A program made the translations under genes and the position numbers. Source: Actinomycetota bacterium (GTDB lineage Bacteria; Actinomycetota; Actinomycetes; S36-B12; UBA5976). Taken from it: 52,228 bases of DNA. Of this stretch, positions 17,180 to 26,803 are shown in pieces (position 1 is the first letter of the stretch; the number at the start of each line of letters is the position of its first letter). The notes beneath the pieces were generated by a model that saw only the letters and a program-made list of their open reading frames with translations, did not search any database and was not told where the DNA came from. Where the stretch lies: NCBI GenBank assembly GCA_005789325.1, contig SXYE01000052.1, forward strand, positions 1 through 52,228. The letters are read 5' to 3'.

Positions 17180-18169
17180 ATGGCAAAGCCAAGTGTCTTA
17201 TCTGGAATTCAGCCCACCGCTGATTCCTTTCATATTGGAAATTATTTCGGCGCCCTTCGTCAATGGGTAAAGATGCAAGAAACACATGAATGTTTTTACT
17301 CCGTTGTCGATTTACACGCAATCACATCTGAATTTGATCCAAAGATTTTAAAAAAGAGAACACTCACATCTTTTGCTCAACTCTTAGCTGTGGGAATCGA
17401 TACTAAAAAAAGTACAGTTTTTGTGCAAAGCCAGGTTCCACAACATGCTCAACTTGCTTGGGTCTTAAGTTGTTTCACTGGTTTTGGTGAAGCAGGCAGA
17501 ATGACCCAGTTTAAAGACAAAACACAAAAAGGTGGTCAAGAAAGATCTTCGGTTGGATTGTTTACCTATCCAATTCTGCAAGCAGCAGATATTTTGCTTT
17601 ACCAAGCACAAAGTGTTCCAGTTGGTGAAGATCAAAGACAGCATTTGGAATTAACTAGAGATCTTGCGGTTAGATTTAATAATCAGTTTGGACAAACTTT
17701 TGTAGTTCCAGAAGCTTTTATCGTTAAAGAATCAGCCAAGATTTTAGATCTACAAGACCCAAGTTCCAAGATGAGTAAATCATCACCGCAAGGATGTATT
17801 TTTATCATGGATGAACCAGATGTGGTGATAAAGAAATTCAAAACAGCTATAACCGATAGCGGTAAAGAAATAAAATACGATCCAACAAATAAGCCAGGGG
17901 TTTCAAATCTTATAAGTATTATCAAGGCTGTAACAAATGAAGAAATTTCTGCTATTGAAGCTCAGTTTGCCTCTAAAGGATATGGAGATTTAAAGACATT
18001 CACTGGTGAAGTAGTTGTTGAAAATATCGTTAAGCCATTTAGGGAAAAAACCTTAGCCTTGTTGGCGGATGAAAAACAACTTAATTCACTAATGTCTGAG
18101 GGTGCTCAAAAAGCTGAAAAAGTGGCTGCCGCAACTTTGAAGAGTGTTTATGAAAAAGTTGGTTTTTAA
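17180..18169 (+). CDS. trpS: Tryptophanyl-tRNA synthetase
   Basis: 329 residues, normal for bacterial TrpS. Class I signature HIGN (18-21) after SGIQPTADSF, SCFTGFGEAGRMTQFKDK, PILQAADILLY, VGEDQRQHLELTRDLA, and the KMSKS loop within SKMSKSSPQG. It charges tRNA-Trp with tryptophan. The ATG lies 5 bp after the previous stop. It converges on sdhB with a 7-bp gap. Confidence 0.97.
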   Translation: MAKPSVLSGIQPTADSFHIGNYFGALRQWVKMQETHECFYSVVDLHAITSEFDPKILKKRTLTSFAQLLAVGIDTKKSTVFVQSQVPQHAQLAWVLSCFTGFGEAGRMTQFKDKTQKGGQERSSVGLFTYPILQAADILLYQAQSVPVGEDQRQHLELTRDLAVRFNNQFGQTFVVPEAFIVKESAKILDLQDPSSKMSKSSPQGCIFIMDEPDVVIKKFKTAITDSGKEIKYDPTNKPGVSNLISIIKAVTNEEISAIEAQFASKGYGDLKTFTGEVVVENIVKPFREKTLALLADEKQLNSLMSEGAQKAEKVAAATLKSVYEKVGF

Positions 18170-18174
18170 GCTTT

Positions 18175-18195
18175 AATTACTTGCGGCGGGTAATT
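18175..18195. terminator. Weak inverted repeat at the trpS/sdhB convergent junction
   Basis: AATTAC (18175-18180) and GTAATT (18190-18195) flank a 9-nt loop, with GTTTTAC after it on the plus strand and AAAGCTTAAAAACC on the minus strand. It overlaps the sdhB stop codon. The same 6-bp arms occur at 27769-27783. The stem is too AT-rich to be convincing by itself. Confidence 0.3.
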
Positions 18196-18926
18196 GTTTT
18201 ACCCAACCAAATCAATGGATCATATTTAGTATCAACAACGCGTTCTTTCATAGGAATAATCGCGTTATCTGTGATCTTGATGTGCTCTGGGCACACTTCT
18301 GTACAACATTTTGTGATGTTACACATTCCCAAACCATGAGATTCTTGTGCTTCTCTTTTTCTGTCTAATTCATCCAATGGATGCATATCTAATTCTGCTA
18401 GGCGAATAAAGAATCTAGGTCCAGCAAAACTTTCTTTATTTTCTTCATGGTCTCTAATTACGTGGCAAACATCTTGACATAAGAAGCATTCAATACATTT
18501 TCTAAATTCTTGGCTTCTTTCAACGTCAATTTGTTGCATTCTGTATTCACCCGGTTTGAGGTTCTCAGGACCTTTGAAAGCCGGTACTTCTCTTGCTTTG
18601 ATGTAGTTAAAAGAAACATCCGTTACTAAGTCTTTAATCACAGGAAATGTTCTAAGTGGAGTAACAGTTACTTGATCTTCTTCGTTGAAGGTATTCATTC
18701 TTGTCATACACATCAAGCTTGGTTTGCCGTTAATTTCAGCACTACAAGATCCGCATTTTCCAGCTTTACAATTCCAGCGCACAGCCAAATCTGGACTTTC
18801 AGTTGCTTGTAATCTATGAATTACATCAAGCAGCACTTCGCCTTCACTTACTTCGACGTTGTAATTGACTAATTCGCCTTTTTCTTTATTGCCACGCCAA
18901 ACTCGTAATTTTGCTAGATAACCCAT
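18177..18926 (-). CDS. sdhB: Succinate dehydrogenase iron-sulfur subunit (Sdh1 type)
   Basis: 249 residues. The N-terminal [2Fe-2S] ferredoxin domain carries CKAGKCGSCSAEINGKP and SLMC; the C-terminal part carries the [4Fe-4S] and [3Fe-4S] motifs CIECFLCQDVCHV and CNITKCCTEVCPEH. It moves electrons from the SdhA flavin to the membrane subunit. The order membrane anchor - flavoprotein - iron-sulfur protein and the subunit sizes match mycobacterial Sdh1 (Rv0249c-Rv0247c). Two bases separate it from sdhA. Confidence 0.95.
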   Translation of the reverse strand: MGYLAKLRVWRGNKEKGELVNYNVEVSEGEVLLDVIHRLQATESPDLAVRWNCKAGKCGSCSAEINGKPSLMCMTRMNTFNEEDQVTVTPLRTFPVIKDLVTDVSFNYIKAREVPAFKGPENLKPGEYRMQQIDVERSQEFRKCIECFLCQDVCHVIRDHEENKESFAGPRFFIRLAELDMHPLDELDRKREAQESHGLGMCNITKCCTEVCPEHIKITDNAIIPMKERVVDTKYDPLIWLGKTITRRK

Positions 18927-18928
18927 CG

Positions 18929-20818
18929 TTATGCTCCCATTCCCAGTTGCACTAATTCTTCTGGCAATAAGTATTTACTTAATTCCTCTTGTTCAAACAG
19001 GTTTGCAAGTTCTTTTGGCATTGGTGGTATTGATTCAATCTTGGTCTCAATTTTGCTTCCATTCCAGGAAGTAATAACGTGTTTTGGTCTCCAGTTTTTA
19101 TCCATAGTTGGAAAATCATTTCGAGTGTGGCCACCGCGAGATTCCTCTCTTACCAACGCACTTTTAGCGATTGATTCGCTCACTAGCAACATGTTTTCTA
19201 AATCAAGGGCCAAGTGCCAGCCAGGGTTAAATTGTCTTCCACCTTTAACGGTTACATTCTTAGCACGTTTCTTTAGGTCTTCTAGTTTTGATATTGCTTC
19301 AATCATTTCTTTACCATCACGAATAATTCCTACAAGATCATTCATTACTTGCTGCAGTTCTTGGTGGACAGCATAAGGATTTTCATTACTTGTGCCATTA
19401 AATGGGGCAGTTGCTTTACTTAATGCATTTTCTATAACTTGTTCAGAAACCTTTGGCTTATTTGATAGGGACTTAACATAGGCACTTGCACCTACACCTG
19501 CACGACGACCAAAAACTAATAAATCAGATAGTGAATTTCCACCCAATCTATTTGAACCATGCATCCCACCGGCAACTTCTCCGGCAGCAAATAGACCAGT
19601 TACACCTATTGCAGCACCTGTGTCGGGATCAACTTGGATTCCACCCATTACATAGTGACATGTTGGTCCAACTTCCATAGGTTGCTTAGTTATGTCAACA
19701 TCTGCTAATTCTTTAAATTGATGCCACATTGAAGGCAATCTCTTTTTAATTACTTCTGGTTTTAGACGTGTTGAAACATCTAAGAAAACACCTCCGTGAG
19801 GTGAACCTCGTCCTGCTTTTACTTCAGCATTAATTGCACGAGCTACTTCATCTCTTGGTAATAGCTCTGGTGGTCTTCTATTTGAATCAGGGTTTTCATA
19901 CCAGCCATCTGCTTCAGTTTCTGTTTCTGCATATTTATCTTTGAATACTGCAGGAATGTAATTAAACATAAATCTTTTACCTTCAGAGTTCTTCAAAACT
20001 CCACCATCACCACGAACTGATTCTGTTACTAAAATTCCTTTAACACTTGGTGGCCAAACCATGCCAGTTGGATGAAATTGCACAAATTCCATGTGCATTA
20101 AATTTCCACCAGCTTTTAAAGCTAGTGCGTGACCATCACCAGTGCCTTCCCATGAATTGGAAGTTACTTTGAATGATTTACCAATTCCACCAGTTGCTAA
20201 CACAACAGCTGGTGCTTGGAATAAAACAAATTTTCCATTTTCTCGCCAATATCCCAAAACTCCTGAAACCTTGTCATCGGTTTTGAGAATTTCAGTAACT
20301 GTTAATTCTGCAAAAACTTTGATTCTTGATTCGTAATCGCCAGATTCTTTGAAGTCTTCTTGTTGTAGGGAAACGATCTTTTGTTGCAGTGTTCTGATTA
20401 ATTCCAAACCTGTGCGATCACCAACGTGGGCTAGGCGTGGATATTCATGTCCACCAAAGTTTCTTTGGCTGATTTTTCCATCTGGTGTTCGATCAAAAAG
20501 GGCACCATAAGTTTCTAATTCCCAAACGCGATCTGGTGATTCCTTGGCGTGAAGTTCAGCCATTCTCCAATGATTTTGAAATTTTCCACCACGCATGGTG
20601 TCACGAAAGTGCACCTGCCAGTTGTCATTTGAGTTCACATTTCCCATAGATGCAGCAATGCCACCTTCGGCCATTACAGTGTGAGCTTTTCCAAAAAGTG
20701 ATTTACAAATAATTGCTGTCTTTAATCCGCTGGCACGAGATTCAATGGCAGCACGAAGCCCAGCTCCGCCTGCTCCAACAATCACAACATCAAAGTCGTG
20801 ACGTTCAATTTCGGTCAT
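18929..20818 (-). CDS. sdhA: Succinate dehydrogenase flavoprotein subunit (Sdh1 type)
   Basis: 629 residues. FAD-binding DVVIVGAGGAGLRAAIE at the N-terminus, the flavin-attachment region KAHTVMAEGGIAASM with its His, FVQFHPTGMV, the active-site segment RGDGGVLKNSEGKRFM, and HGSNRLGGNSLSDLLVFGR. It oxidises succinate to fumarate and feeds electrons to the quinone pool. It lies 9 bp after sdhC. Confidence 0.96.
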   Translation of the reverse strand: MTEIERHDFDVVIVGAGGAGLRAAIESRASGLKTAIICKSLFGKAHTVMAEGGIAASMGNVNSNDNWQVHFRDTMRGGKFQNHWRMAELHAKESPDRVWELETYGALFDRTPDGKISQRNFGGHEYPRLAHVGDRTGLELIRTLQQKIVSLQQEDFKESGDYESRIKVFAELTVTEILKTDDKVSGVLGYWRENGKFVLFQAPAVVLATGGIGKSFKVTSNSWEGTGDGHALALKAGGNLMHMEFVQFHPTGMVWPPSVKGILVTESVRGDGGVLKNSEGKRFMFNYIPAVFKDKYAETETEADGWYENPDSNRRPPELLPRDEVARAINAEVKAGRGSPHGGVFLDVSTRLKPEVIKKRLPSMWHQFKELADVDITKQPMEVGPTCHYVMGGIQVDPDTGAAIGVTGLFAAGEVAGGMHGSNRLGGNSLSDLLVFGRRAGVGASAYVKSLSNKPKVSEQVIENALSKATAPFNGTSNENPYAVHQELQQVMNDLVGIIRDGKEMIEAISKLEDLKKRAKNVTVKGGRQFNPGWHLALDLENMLLVSESIAKSALVREESRGGHTRNDFPTMDKNWRPKHVITSWNGSKIETKIESIPPMPKELANLFEQEELSKYLLPEELVQLGMGA

Positions 20819-20827
20819 TATTCCCCT

Positions 20828-21634
20828 TTAGAAGAAATAGAAATTAGTGATTGCTCCACTTGCCACTTGTCTTACGTAAAGATCACATAAGGCCACACCA
20901 ATTAAAGAGATCCATGCATATTTTGGATGATCAGCGTTTAATCTAGAAACTATTGTCCAAGTCTTGTATCTAATTGGATTCTTGCTGAAATGCTTTAATT
21001 TACCGCCTAAAATATGTCGACATGAATGACAAGACAAAGAATAAAGCCAAAGGAAAGTGGCATTTGCTAAGAGAACTAATGTGCCCACACTCATGTGGCC
21101 CCATTGTCCTTCAGCGTTTTTAAACGAAATTATTGCGTCATAAGTTAGCAAGACGTTAAAGGCTAATCCAGCAATAAAAAAGTAGCGATGTGAGTTTTGT
21201 AAAATTAGCGGTGATTTTGTTTCACCCGAATAGGATTTGTGAGGTTCAGCAACTGCACAACTTGGTGGTGATAACCAAAATGAACGGTAATAAGTTTTTC
21301 GGTAGTAATAACAAGTTAATCTAAAACCTAATGGGAATGCCAAGATAAGTAGTGCAGGAGATAGAACCCACCAAGTTCCAATTGGTTGTCCAATATGTGA
21401 AGCACCTTCAATACAACTAGCAGCAAGACATGGTGAATAAAAAGGTGAAATTAAAGGTTCAACAAAATAATACTTATTTTCGAAAGCTCTAAAAGTTGAA
21501 TAAATAATGAATGAGACTAAAACAAATACAGAAATTGCTGGCTGTAGCCACCACTTGTCTATTCTTAAATGGCGTAAACCAATTTTGGCTCGGGTTGAAG
21601 ATTCAACCCCTCGATCTAGCGAACTAATTGCCAT
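20828..21634 (-). CDS. sdhC: Succinate dehydrogenase membrane anchor subunit (Sdh1 SdhC-like)
   Basis: 268 residues with about five hydrophobic segments (near 31-46, 88-104, 150-167, 181-199 and 238-252), first gene of the sdhC-A-B operon. It is much longer than a classical SdhC and corresponds in size and position to the Rv0249c-type anchor. Cys/His pairs sit close to helix ends: C69, C74 and H80; C126 and H132; and C202-H203-S-C205-R-H207. A membrane-embedded Rieske-type cluster has been described for a mycobacterial Sdh1, and these residues are candidate ligands, though I cannot align them. A CRP-like inverted repeat lies about 60 bp upstream. Confidence 0.82.
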   Translation of the reverse strand: MAISSLDRGVESSTRAKIGLRHLRIDKWWLQPAISVFVLVSFIIYSTFRAFENKYYFVEPLISPFYSPCLAASCIEGASHIGQPIGTWWVLSPALLILAFPLGFRLTCYYYRKTYYRSFWLSPPSCAVAEPHKSYSGETKSPLILQNSHRYFFIAGLAFNVLLTYDAIISFKNAEGQWGHMSVGTLVLLANATFLWLYSLSCHSCRHILGGKLKHFSKNPIRYKTWTIVSRLNADHPKYAWISLIGVALCDLYVRQVASGAITNFYFF

Positions 21635-21693
21635 GAGCCTGAGTTTAGTGCGAAAGCCCCTAGGCCTGCATATTCAAAAGTTGTTCAATTGGA

Positions 21694-21707
21694 TGTGAAA
21701 TGTCACA
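21694..21707. promoter_or_regulatory. CRP-like inverted repeat upstream of the sdh operon
   Basis: TGTGAAATGTCACA carries the exact half-sites TGTGA and TCACA of CRP/FNR-family operators, but with a 4-bp spacer where the classical CRP site has 6. It lies 60-73 bp before the sdhC ATG, between sdhC and the end of accA3. No convincing -35/-10 pair is visible beside it. A regulatory role is inference. Confidence 0.35.
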
Positions 21708-21722
21708 CAAGAAAAGCCAAGC

Positions 21723-23513
21723 TTACGAAGAACTAGAGTCCCTAATTTCTAACAAAACTGCACCGTTTGCAACAGATGCACCAACCTCAACAGAAAGTTC
21801 ACTTACAACCCCACCTTTATGAGCGTTTATGGGTTGTTCCATTTTCATGGCCTCAATAACAAACAAAAGTTCACCTTCGGAAACACTTTGCCCATTTTTT
21901 ACAGCAATCTTTACAACCGTTCCTTGCATCGGACTTTGAACAGCATCGGAGTCAAGGGCTCCCAAGGTTGTTCTTTGGTGTCTGGCAACTGGTGGTTTCT
22001 TTTGTTTAACTCCACCAGAAGTCAAACCATTTGGCATGGTTATTTCAATGCGCTTTCCATTTATTTCAAGAACAAGTGAAGATCTCTCATCAGTTGTTGT
22101 GGGTAAAGATGAATCTTTGTATTGCGGAATCTGATTATTAAATTCATTTTCTATCCAACTTGTGTAAATGCTAAATTTTTGTAGCGAATCATCGGGAGCA
22201 AATGCTGGATCATCTAATACAGCACGATGAAATGGAAGAGCTGTGGCAATTCCTTCAACTTCAAATTCACTCAAAGCCCTTTTTGCTCTTTCAATTGCTT
22301 CTTTTCTAGTTGAGCCGGTAACAATTAATTTAGCAAGTAAAGAATCAAAGTTTCCACCAATTACATCACCCTTTTTAAAACCAGCGTCAACTCTTACTCC
22401 AGTGCCACTTGGTTCTTTCCAAACTTTAAGTTGACCAGGGGCAGGTAAGAAATTTCTTCCTGGATCTTCACCGTTTATTCTAAATTCAATACTGTGACCA
22501 TTAATTATTGGATCGTGATAGCCAAGTTTTTCTCCACTTGCAATTCTTATTTGTTCACGAACTAAATCAATTCCAGTAACTTCTTCACTAACTGGATGTT
22601 CCACTTGTAATCTTGTGTTTACTTCGAGAAATGAAATTGTTCCATCTTGTCCGATTAAGAATTCACAAGTTCCAGCACCTTCATAAGATGCTTCTTTAAG
22701 AATTGCTTTTGAGGAATCATAAAGTTGTCGTCTTTGATCATCTGTTAAGAATGGGGCAGGAGCTTCTTCTACTAGTTTTTGGTGTCTTCTTTGCAACGAG
22801 CAATCTCTAGTTGAAACCACAACAACGTTGCCGAATTTATCTGCCAAACATTGAGTTTCCACATGTCGTGGTCGATCTAAATATCTTTCAACAAAACATT
22901 CACCTCGACCAAAAGCTGCTGTTGCTTCTCTTACAGCTGATTCATAAAGTTCAACTATTTCTTCTTGATTACGAGCAACTTTTAATCCACGCCCACCGCC
23001 ACCAAAAGCTGCTTTAATCGCAATTGGTAAACCATGTTTTGTGGCAAATTCAACAACTTCTTGAGCATTATTTACAGGATCTTTGGTTCCAGGAACTAGT
23101 GGTGCTCCAACTTTGGCAGCAATATGTCGAGCTTGCACTTTGTCACCTAAAGACTTAATTGCAGCAGGTGGTGGGCCAATCCAAACTAATCCTGCGTCAA
23201 TAACACTTTGAGCAAACTCGGCATTTTCAGAAAGAAAACCATAACCAGGGTGTATTGCATCAGCACCAGATCTTTTAGCAATTTCAAGAATCTTTGGAAT
23301 TGAAAGGTAAGTTTCAGAAGCAAGGCTTCCATTTAATGAATATGCTTCATCAGCATGTAATACATGTAGCGCATCTCTATCCGATTCAGCATAAATTGCC
23401 ACACTTGAGATTCCTTCATCTTTACAAGCTCTAGCAACGCGAACTGCAATTTCACCACGGTTTGCAATAAGTATTTTTGTAATTGAAATGTTTTGTGAGC
23501 CAGATTTAGCCAT
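21723..23513 (-). CDS. accA3: Acyl-CoA carboxylase alpha subunit: biotin carboxylase plus biotin carrier domain
   Basis: 596 residues. Biotin carboxylase domain ([34 protein letters not shown]-grasp [41 protein letters not shown]), a linker, and a C-terminal biotinyl domain with the target lysine in EAMKMEQPI. This is the actinobacterial AccA3 layout, serving several AccD beta subunits for malonyl-CoA and longer acyl substrates. It lies 11 bp after maf and ends the accD5-accE-maf-accA3 operon; birA is divergent at the operon's head. Confidence 0.96.
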   Translation of the reverse strand: MAKSGSQNISITKILIANRGEIAVRVARACKDEGISSVAIYAESDRDALHVLHADEAYSLNGSLASETYLSIPKILEIAKRSGADAIHPGYGFLSENAEFAQSVIDAGLVWIGPPPAAIKSLGDKVQARHIAAKVGAPLVPGTKDPVNNAQEVVEFATKHGLPIAIKAAFGGGGRGLKVARNQEEIVELYESAVREATAAFGRGECFVERYLDRPRHVETQCLADKFGNVVVVSTRDCSLQRRHQKLVEEAPAPFLTDDQRRQLYDSSKAILKEASYEGAGTCEFLIGQDGTISFLEVNTRLQVEHPVSEEVTGIDLVREQIRIASGEKLGYHDPIINGHSIEFRINGEDPGRNFLPAPGQLKVWKEPSGTGVRVDAGFKKGDVIGGNFDSLLAKLIVTGSTRKEAIERAKRALSEFEVEGIATALPFHRAVLDDPAFAPDDSLQKFSIYTSWIENEFNNQIPQYKDSSLPTTTDERSSLVLEINGKRIEITMPNGLTSGGVKQKKPPVARHQRTTLGALDSDAVQSPMQGTVVKIAVKNGQSVSEGELLFVIEAMKMEQPINAHKGGVVSELSVEVGASVANGAVLLEIRDSSSS

Positions 23514-23524
23514 GATTTGTTACT

Positions 23525-24142
23525 TTATGCCATTTCCCATAGAGAAGTCCAAGAGAGTCCAAGATCACGAACAATTTCTCGAAGCGTGGGAAGTGATAAC
23601 CCAACTACGTTGCTGTGGTCGCCCTGAACTTGTGTAACAAAAGCTGCGCCTAAAGAATCCAATGTAAAAGCACCAGCAACTTGTAAAGGTTCACCTGAGG
23701 CAACATATGCAACTATTTCTTCGTCATCAACGTTAGCAAATTGAACTTTTGTTGAAACTACTCTTGAAATTGTTTGCTTATTATCTAAACGAATAACTGT
23801 ATGCCCGGTATGTAAAATTCCAGATTTTCCACGCATTTGTTTCCAGCGCTCAATAGCATTATTGGCATTCAAGGGTTTACCAAAACTTTTGGATTCAAAT
23901 TCAAGCATAGAATCTGCAGCAATCAAAACACCCTTATCTAATGAAAGATTATTCTCCAGAACATAATTTGCTTTAGAAATTGAAAGTTTTTCAACAATTA
24001 CTTCAGTTGATTGACATTTGTGTTCCTCTTCGATTTGTTTTTCATTTATTTCTGAAGGAATAACAATTGGATTAATTTTTTGGCTTCGAAGAAGCATCAA
24101 TCTGGCAGGGGAGGCAGACGCCAGGATTACCGGAAAACTCAT
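23525..24142 (-). CDS. maf: Maf-family nucleotide pyrophosphatase
   Basis: 205 residues from ATG 24142, whose ATGA overlaps the accE stop. The start matches the family (PVILASASPARLMLLRS); VLIAADSMLEFESKSFGKPL is the catalytic acidic region, where many Maf proteins have AADT, followed by HTGHTVI. Maf proteins hydrolyse non-canonical or damaged NTPs to NMP and pyrophosphate and have been linked to septum formation. maf sits in the acc operon of other actinobacteria too. A longer start at 24169 would run through accE and is unlikely. Confidence 0.9.
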   Translation of the reverse strand: MSFPVILASASPARLMLLRSQKINPIVIPSEINEKQIEEEHKCQSTEVIVEKLSISKANYVLENNLSLDKGVLIAADSMLEFESKSFGKPLNANNAIERWKQMRGKSGILHTGHTVIRLDNKQTISRVVSTKVQFANVDDEEIVAYVASGEPLQVAGAFTLDSLGAAFVTQVQGDHSNVVGLSLPTLREIVRDLGLSWTSLWEMA

Positions 24143-24354
24143 GCTCCAGAAAGGTAGGAGTATTGCCAACCGCTGGTTAGGTGTGGAGTATTTCTAAATC
24201 TAAATTGAGGACTATTCCAGTTACTTATTCTCTTTTTCTGTTTACCTAATTCTTCAGATGAATTCTTTGCTACCTGTAGTGCAACATGAATGGCAGCTAT
24301 TTCTTCTGAACTTGGATTGCCTCGAAGAACTGTAAATTCAAGTGGTTTGGTCAT
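24139..24354 (-). CDS. accE: Acyl-CoA carboxylase epsilon subunit
   Basis: 71 residues. The N-terminus [19 protein letters not shown] is the conserved AccE signature, and the C-terminus is a basic, aromatic tail ending near SGWQYS. Epsilon subunits bind the AccD core and stimulate carboxylation by the alpha-beta complex. Both ends overlap neighbours through ATGA, accD5 upstream and maf downstream, so translation is coupled across the operon. Confidence 0.9.
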   Translation of the reverse strand: MTKPLEFTVLRGNPSSEEIAAIHVALQVAKNSSEELGKQKKRISNWNSPQFRFRNTPHLTSGWQYSYLSGA

Positions 24355-25940
24355 AATGGAATATTTCCGTGTTTCTTAGGAGGCATTGATTCACGTTTGG
24401 TAATTAGTTGGCGAAGTCCTCTAATAATTCTGATTCTGGTTTCACTTGGAGCAATCACTGCATCAATCCAGCCACGTTCTGCTGCCACATAAGGATTATC
24501 AAATGCTTCTTCGTACTCACTGATTTTGTCGGCACGCTCTGCTACAGGATCTTTTGCAGCAGTGATTTCTTTTCTAAACAAAATATTTACCGCACCTTGG
24601 GCACCCATCACAGCAACTTGAGCAGTTGGCCAAGCCAGATTTAAGTCAGCACCTAAATGTTTTGATCCCATAACAATGTATGCACCGCCATAGGCTTTTC
24701 TGGTAATTACGGTGATTAATGGAACTGTTGCTTCGGCGTAAGCATAAATTAATTTGGCACCTCGTCTAATAATTCCGCCATACTCTTGATCAACACCAGG
24801 TAAAAATCCTGGAACATCAACAAAAGTAATGATTGGAATATTGAAAGCATCGCAAGTTCTTACAAAGCGCGCAGCTTTTTCTGAAGCTTCAATGTCTAAA
24901 GTTCCAGCAAATTGCATTGGTTGATTTGCAACAATGCCAACACTTTGTCCTTCAATGCGACCAAATCCAACCATGATGTTTGGAGCCCAACCACCATGAA
25001 TTTCGAAGAATTCATCATCATCTAAAACATGTTTAACTAAAACGTGCATGTCATAAGGTTGATTTGGAGAGTCGGGAACTAATGAATCCATTTCTAAGTC
25101 ATGTTGGTTAACTTGCAGATCTACTTTTGATTCAAAATGTTGGGAAGGTTCAGCGTTATTTGAAGGCAAGAAACTCAAAAGTGTTCTCACATAATCCAAA
25201 GCATCATCCTCATCGTTTGCCATGTAATGAGCTACACCAGATTTTGTGGCGTGTGCTCTTGCTCCACCTAAGTCTTCAAAGGAAACTTCTTCACCAGTTA
25301 CAGTTTTAATAACGTCTGGACCAGTAATAAACATGTGTGATGTTTTATCAACCATTACAACAAAATCAGTTAGGGCCGGGGAATAAACAGCTCCACCAGC
25401 GCAAGGTCCCATAATTATGGAAATTTGTGGAATAACACCTGATGCTCTGGTATTTCTTAAAAATATTTCTCCATACATTGCAAGGGATGCAACACCTTCT
25501 TGAATTCTTGCTCCACCAGAATCGTTAATACCAACAATTGGTGCACCAGATTTGATTGCTAAATCCATTAACTTAACAATTTTTCCACCCATTGCTTCAC
25601 CTAAAGAGCCACCCATGGCAGTGAAGTCTTGGGAATAAACATAAACAGGTCGACCATCAACTGTTCCGAATCCAATAATTACACCGTCTCCTGCTGGACG
25701 ATTTTTATCCATACCGAAATTATTTTTTTGATGCCTTACTAATTCATCTATTTCTTGAAATGATTCAGGATCAAGTAGTGAAGCTAATCTTTCACGAGCA
25801 CTTTGCTTGCCTTTGGCATGCTGCTTTGTAATGGATTCATTGGCTTGGTCAACGTGGATTTCTTTTTTAATTTGCGCTAAGTGAGCCAATTTTGACGCGG
25901 TGGTACGAGGATTTGCACCGTCACTGGACTTTTTACCCAC
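24351..25940 (-). CDS. accD5: Acyl-CoA carboxylase beta subunit (propionyl-CoA carboxylase type)
   Basis: 529 residues, two crotonase-like carboxyltransferase halves. N-half: [33 protein letters not shown], and [12 protein letters not shown], an oxyanion-hole region. C-half: [15 protein letters not shown] and [18 protein letters not shown]. This is the AccD5/PccB class that moves carboxyl groups from biotin to acyl-CoA. GTG start with AGAGGA four nt upstream. It heads the operon. Confidence 0.96.
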   Translation of the reverse strand: MGKKSSDGANPRTTASKLAHLAQIKKEIHVDQANESITKQHAKGKQSARERLASLLDPESFQEIDELVRHQKNNFGMDKNRPAGDGVIIGFGTVDGRPVYVYSQDFTAMGGSLGEAMGGKIVKLMDLAIKSGAPIVGINDSGGARIQEGVASLAMYGEIFLRNTRASGVIPQISIIMGPCAGGAVYSPALTDFVVMVDKTSHMFITGPDVIKTVTGEEVSFEDLGGARAHATKSGVAHYMANDEDDALDYVRTLLSFLPSNNAEPSQHFESKVDLQVNQHDLEMDSLVPDSPNQPYDMHVLVKHVLDDDEFFEIHGGWAPNIMVGFGRIEGQSVGIVANQPMQFAGTLDIEASEKAARFVRTCDAFNIPIITFVDVPGFLPGVDQEYGGIIRRGAKLIYAYAEATVPLITVITRKAYGGAYIVMGSKHLGADLNLAWPTAQVAVMGAQGAVNILFRKEITAAKDPVAERADKISEYEEAFDNPYVAAERGWIDAVIAPSETRIRIIRGLRQLITKRESMPPKKHGNIPL

Positions 25941-25983
25941 GTGGTCCTCTCTAAGAAAAAGGCTCTTGTCGTACGGTAACAGT

Positions 25984-26793
25984 GTGACGGGATTTTTGAA
26001 GAATCGAGCACCTCTTGATGCTCAAATTTTGGAGCGCGAACTGCGCTTTCGACAGTGTTTATGGCAAAACGCCATTTTAAAAGATGAAGTCACTTCAACT
26101 AACGATATTGCCAAAGAATTAGTAAATAACCAAACAGTAGAAGGAACATTTGTTGTAGCTAATTTTCAATCCAAGGGAAGAGGTAGACAAGATAGAACTT
26201 GGGAAGCTCCAAAGAATTCTTCAATTTTCATCTCAATTATTTTAAAACCAAATAATCAAAATGAGATTGGTTGGATTCCTTTACTAATTGGACTGTGTCT
26301 ATTTAAGTCACTTGAGTCAGAAACCAGGAAAAACATTAAAATAAAGTGGCCTAATGATCTTGTGCTAGTTGAATCAGACAAAGTATTCAAGTTTGCTGGA
26401 ATCTTGTTAGAAAAACACAAAGATTATGTAATTGCTGGAGTTGGTATAAATTTTGATCAGGAGTTAAATGAATTACCAATTAAAAATTCTACATCGCTTA
26501 AAGCATTTTTACAAAATGATTTATCTAAAGAATCAATAATTGCTCAGTTCATCAGCGAGTTAGGCGCAAGATGGACTGAGGAAAATAATGCTCAAGCTAG
26601 TCCAACTCCTTCACTTGCCAGAGAGTACAAAACTAATTGCTTAACAATTGGGAGCCAAATCACTGCTCAACTACCTGGGGGAGAAAGTTTCAAAGCAGAG
26701 GCTATGGATATATCCAAAACGGGTGAACTAATTGTTGAAACAACGGAAGGTTTAAGAAATTTAAGTTCTGCCGATATCCATTTAATTAGTTAA
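25984..26793 (+). CDS. birA: Biotin--protein ligase (no DNA-binding domain)
   Basis: 269 residues from GTG 25984. The catalytic motif GRGRQDRTW lies at about 65-73, with [10 protein letters not shown] before it, WPNDL and AGILLE in the middle, and a C-terminal SH3-like domain ([18 protein letters not shown]). No N-terminal helix-turn-helix is present, so it is a mono-functional ligase that does not repress biotin genes. It loads biotin onto AccA3, encoded divergently. An upstream start at 25900 would overlap accD5 antisense for 40 bp and adds non-homologous residues. TACGGT lies 6 nt before GTG, which suggests a leaderless mRNA. Confidence 0.9.
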   Translation: MTGFLKNRAPLDAQILERELRFRQCLWQNAILKDEVTSTNDIAKELVNNQTVEGTFVVANFQSKGRGRQDRTWEAPKNSSIFISIILKPNNQNEIGWIPLLIGLCLFKSLESETRKNIKIKWPNDLVLVESDKVFKFAGILLEKHKDYVIAGVGINFDQELNELPIKNSTSLKAFLQNDLSKESIIAQFISELGARWTEENNAQASPTPSLAREYKTNCLTIGSQITAQLPGGESFKAEAMDISKTGELIVETTEGLRNLSSADIHLIS

Positions 26794-26803
26794 GATTTGG
26801 ACT

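Noticed and set aside
25900..25983. Upstream extension of birA by 28 codons
   Set aside because: It would overlap the accD5 start antisense, and the added residues do not resemble a helix-turn-helix or any BirA N-terminus.
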